Assembly (NCBI GenBank): GCA_026388495.1
Contig: JAPLJQ010000573.1
Span: 1 to 5,126 of the forward strand
Length of the DNA: 5,126 nt
Direction: 5' to 3'
Source: Deltaproteobacteria bacterium
Lineage (GTDB): Bacteria > Desulfobacterota > Syntrophia > Syntrophales > UBA2185
Shown here: piece by piece, positions 5,036 through 5,126 of the stretch
Layout: the number at the start of each line of letters is the position of its first letter
Position numbering within the stretch: the first letter of the stretch is position 1
Notes under the pieces: model-generated
What the model was told of the DNA's origin: nothing
What the model saw: the letters and a program-made list of their open reading frames with translations, nothing else
Databases searched by the model: none
Position numbers and translations under genes: made by a program

Positions 5036-5126
5036 GGAGTTTCTCACCTTTGTTCATATATTGAAGCAACACTATGTCATCATCGTACATATCCGCAACC
5101 TTCTGATTGCGATTATGGATCGTGGG
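5028..5126 (-). CDS. C-terminal end of an unrecognised gene
   Basis: On the - strand a frame is open from the window edge and ends at TGA (5030-5028), giving 32 residues that finish DIVLLQYMNKGEKLHA. It overlaps the thioesterase start by eight bases, the same tight spacing seen at the next junction, which supports it being a real upstream gene of the operon. The fragment is too short for me to name a family. Confidence 0.5.
   Translation of the reverse strand, partial: PTIHNRNQKVADMYDDDIVLLQYMNKGEKLHA

Noticed and set aside
1..5126. CRISPR array, tRNA, rRNA or insertion sequence
   Set aside because: No regularly spaced direct repeats, no cloverleaf with conserved arms, no ribosomal RNA motifs, and no transposase or terminal inverted repeats were seen.

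Overview
The window looks like bacterial chromosome from a Gram-negative lineage. I would guess Desulfobacterota/Deltaproteobacteria or a similar anaerobe, from the MobB and thioesterase flavour and the mixed base composition, but this is weakly supported. About two thirds of it (positions 1 to ~3410) reads as the distal part of an integron-type gene-cassette array. Short, functionally unrelated genes all lie on the + strand. Several have their stop codon buried in an RYYYAAC box and are followed by 60-90 bases of imperfect dyad ending in a GTTRRRY-like box, which is the architecture of attC recombination sites. No integrase or attI is visible; if the array is intact they should lie to the left of the window.

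Layout of the array: the 3' end of an unrecognised gene (2-394); a degenerate attC-like element (389-473); a short stretch with a good Shine-Dalgarno but no convincing gene (474-588); a MaoC-like hot-dog dehydratase (589-1065); a GTTATGC box that may be a reduced attC (1061-1101); a DJ-1/PfpI-family protein (1134-1757); a clear attC (1752-1812); a cysteine-rich DUF3795 protein (1822-2256); an attC with a perfect GTTAGAT box (2283-2371); a toxin-antitoxin cassette with its own promoter and operator (RHH antitoxin 2443-2661, RelE/ParE toxin 2651-2911); another attC-like site (2906-2968); and an A/T-rich pyridoxamine-phosphate-oxidase-like flavoprotein (2991-3410). No attC is visible after this last gene, so it may mark the end of the array.

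The right third (3513-5126) is a tightly packed operon on the - strand, converging on the array. It holds the last codons of an unrecognised gene, a PaaI-type hot-dog thioesterase, and an unusual GNAT acetyltransferase-MobB fusion, all with overlapping stop and start codons. A strong hairpin at 3471-3503 separates the two converging units and can serve as terminator, most clearly for the - strand operon.

The cassette genes need not cooperate: their common point is how they were acquired. The toxin-antitoxin cassette would be expected to stabilise the array. The flanking - strand genes look like resident chromosome (molybdenum cofactor maturation and acyl-CoA metabolism).
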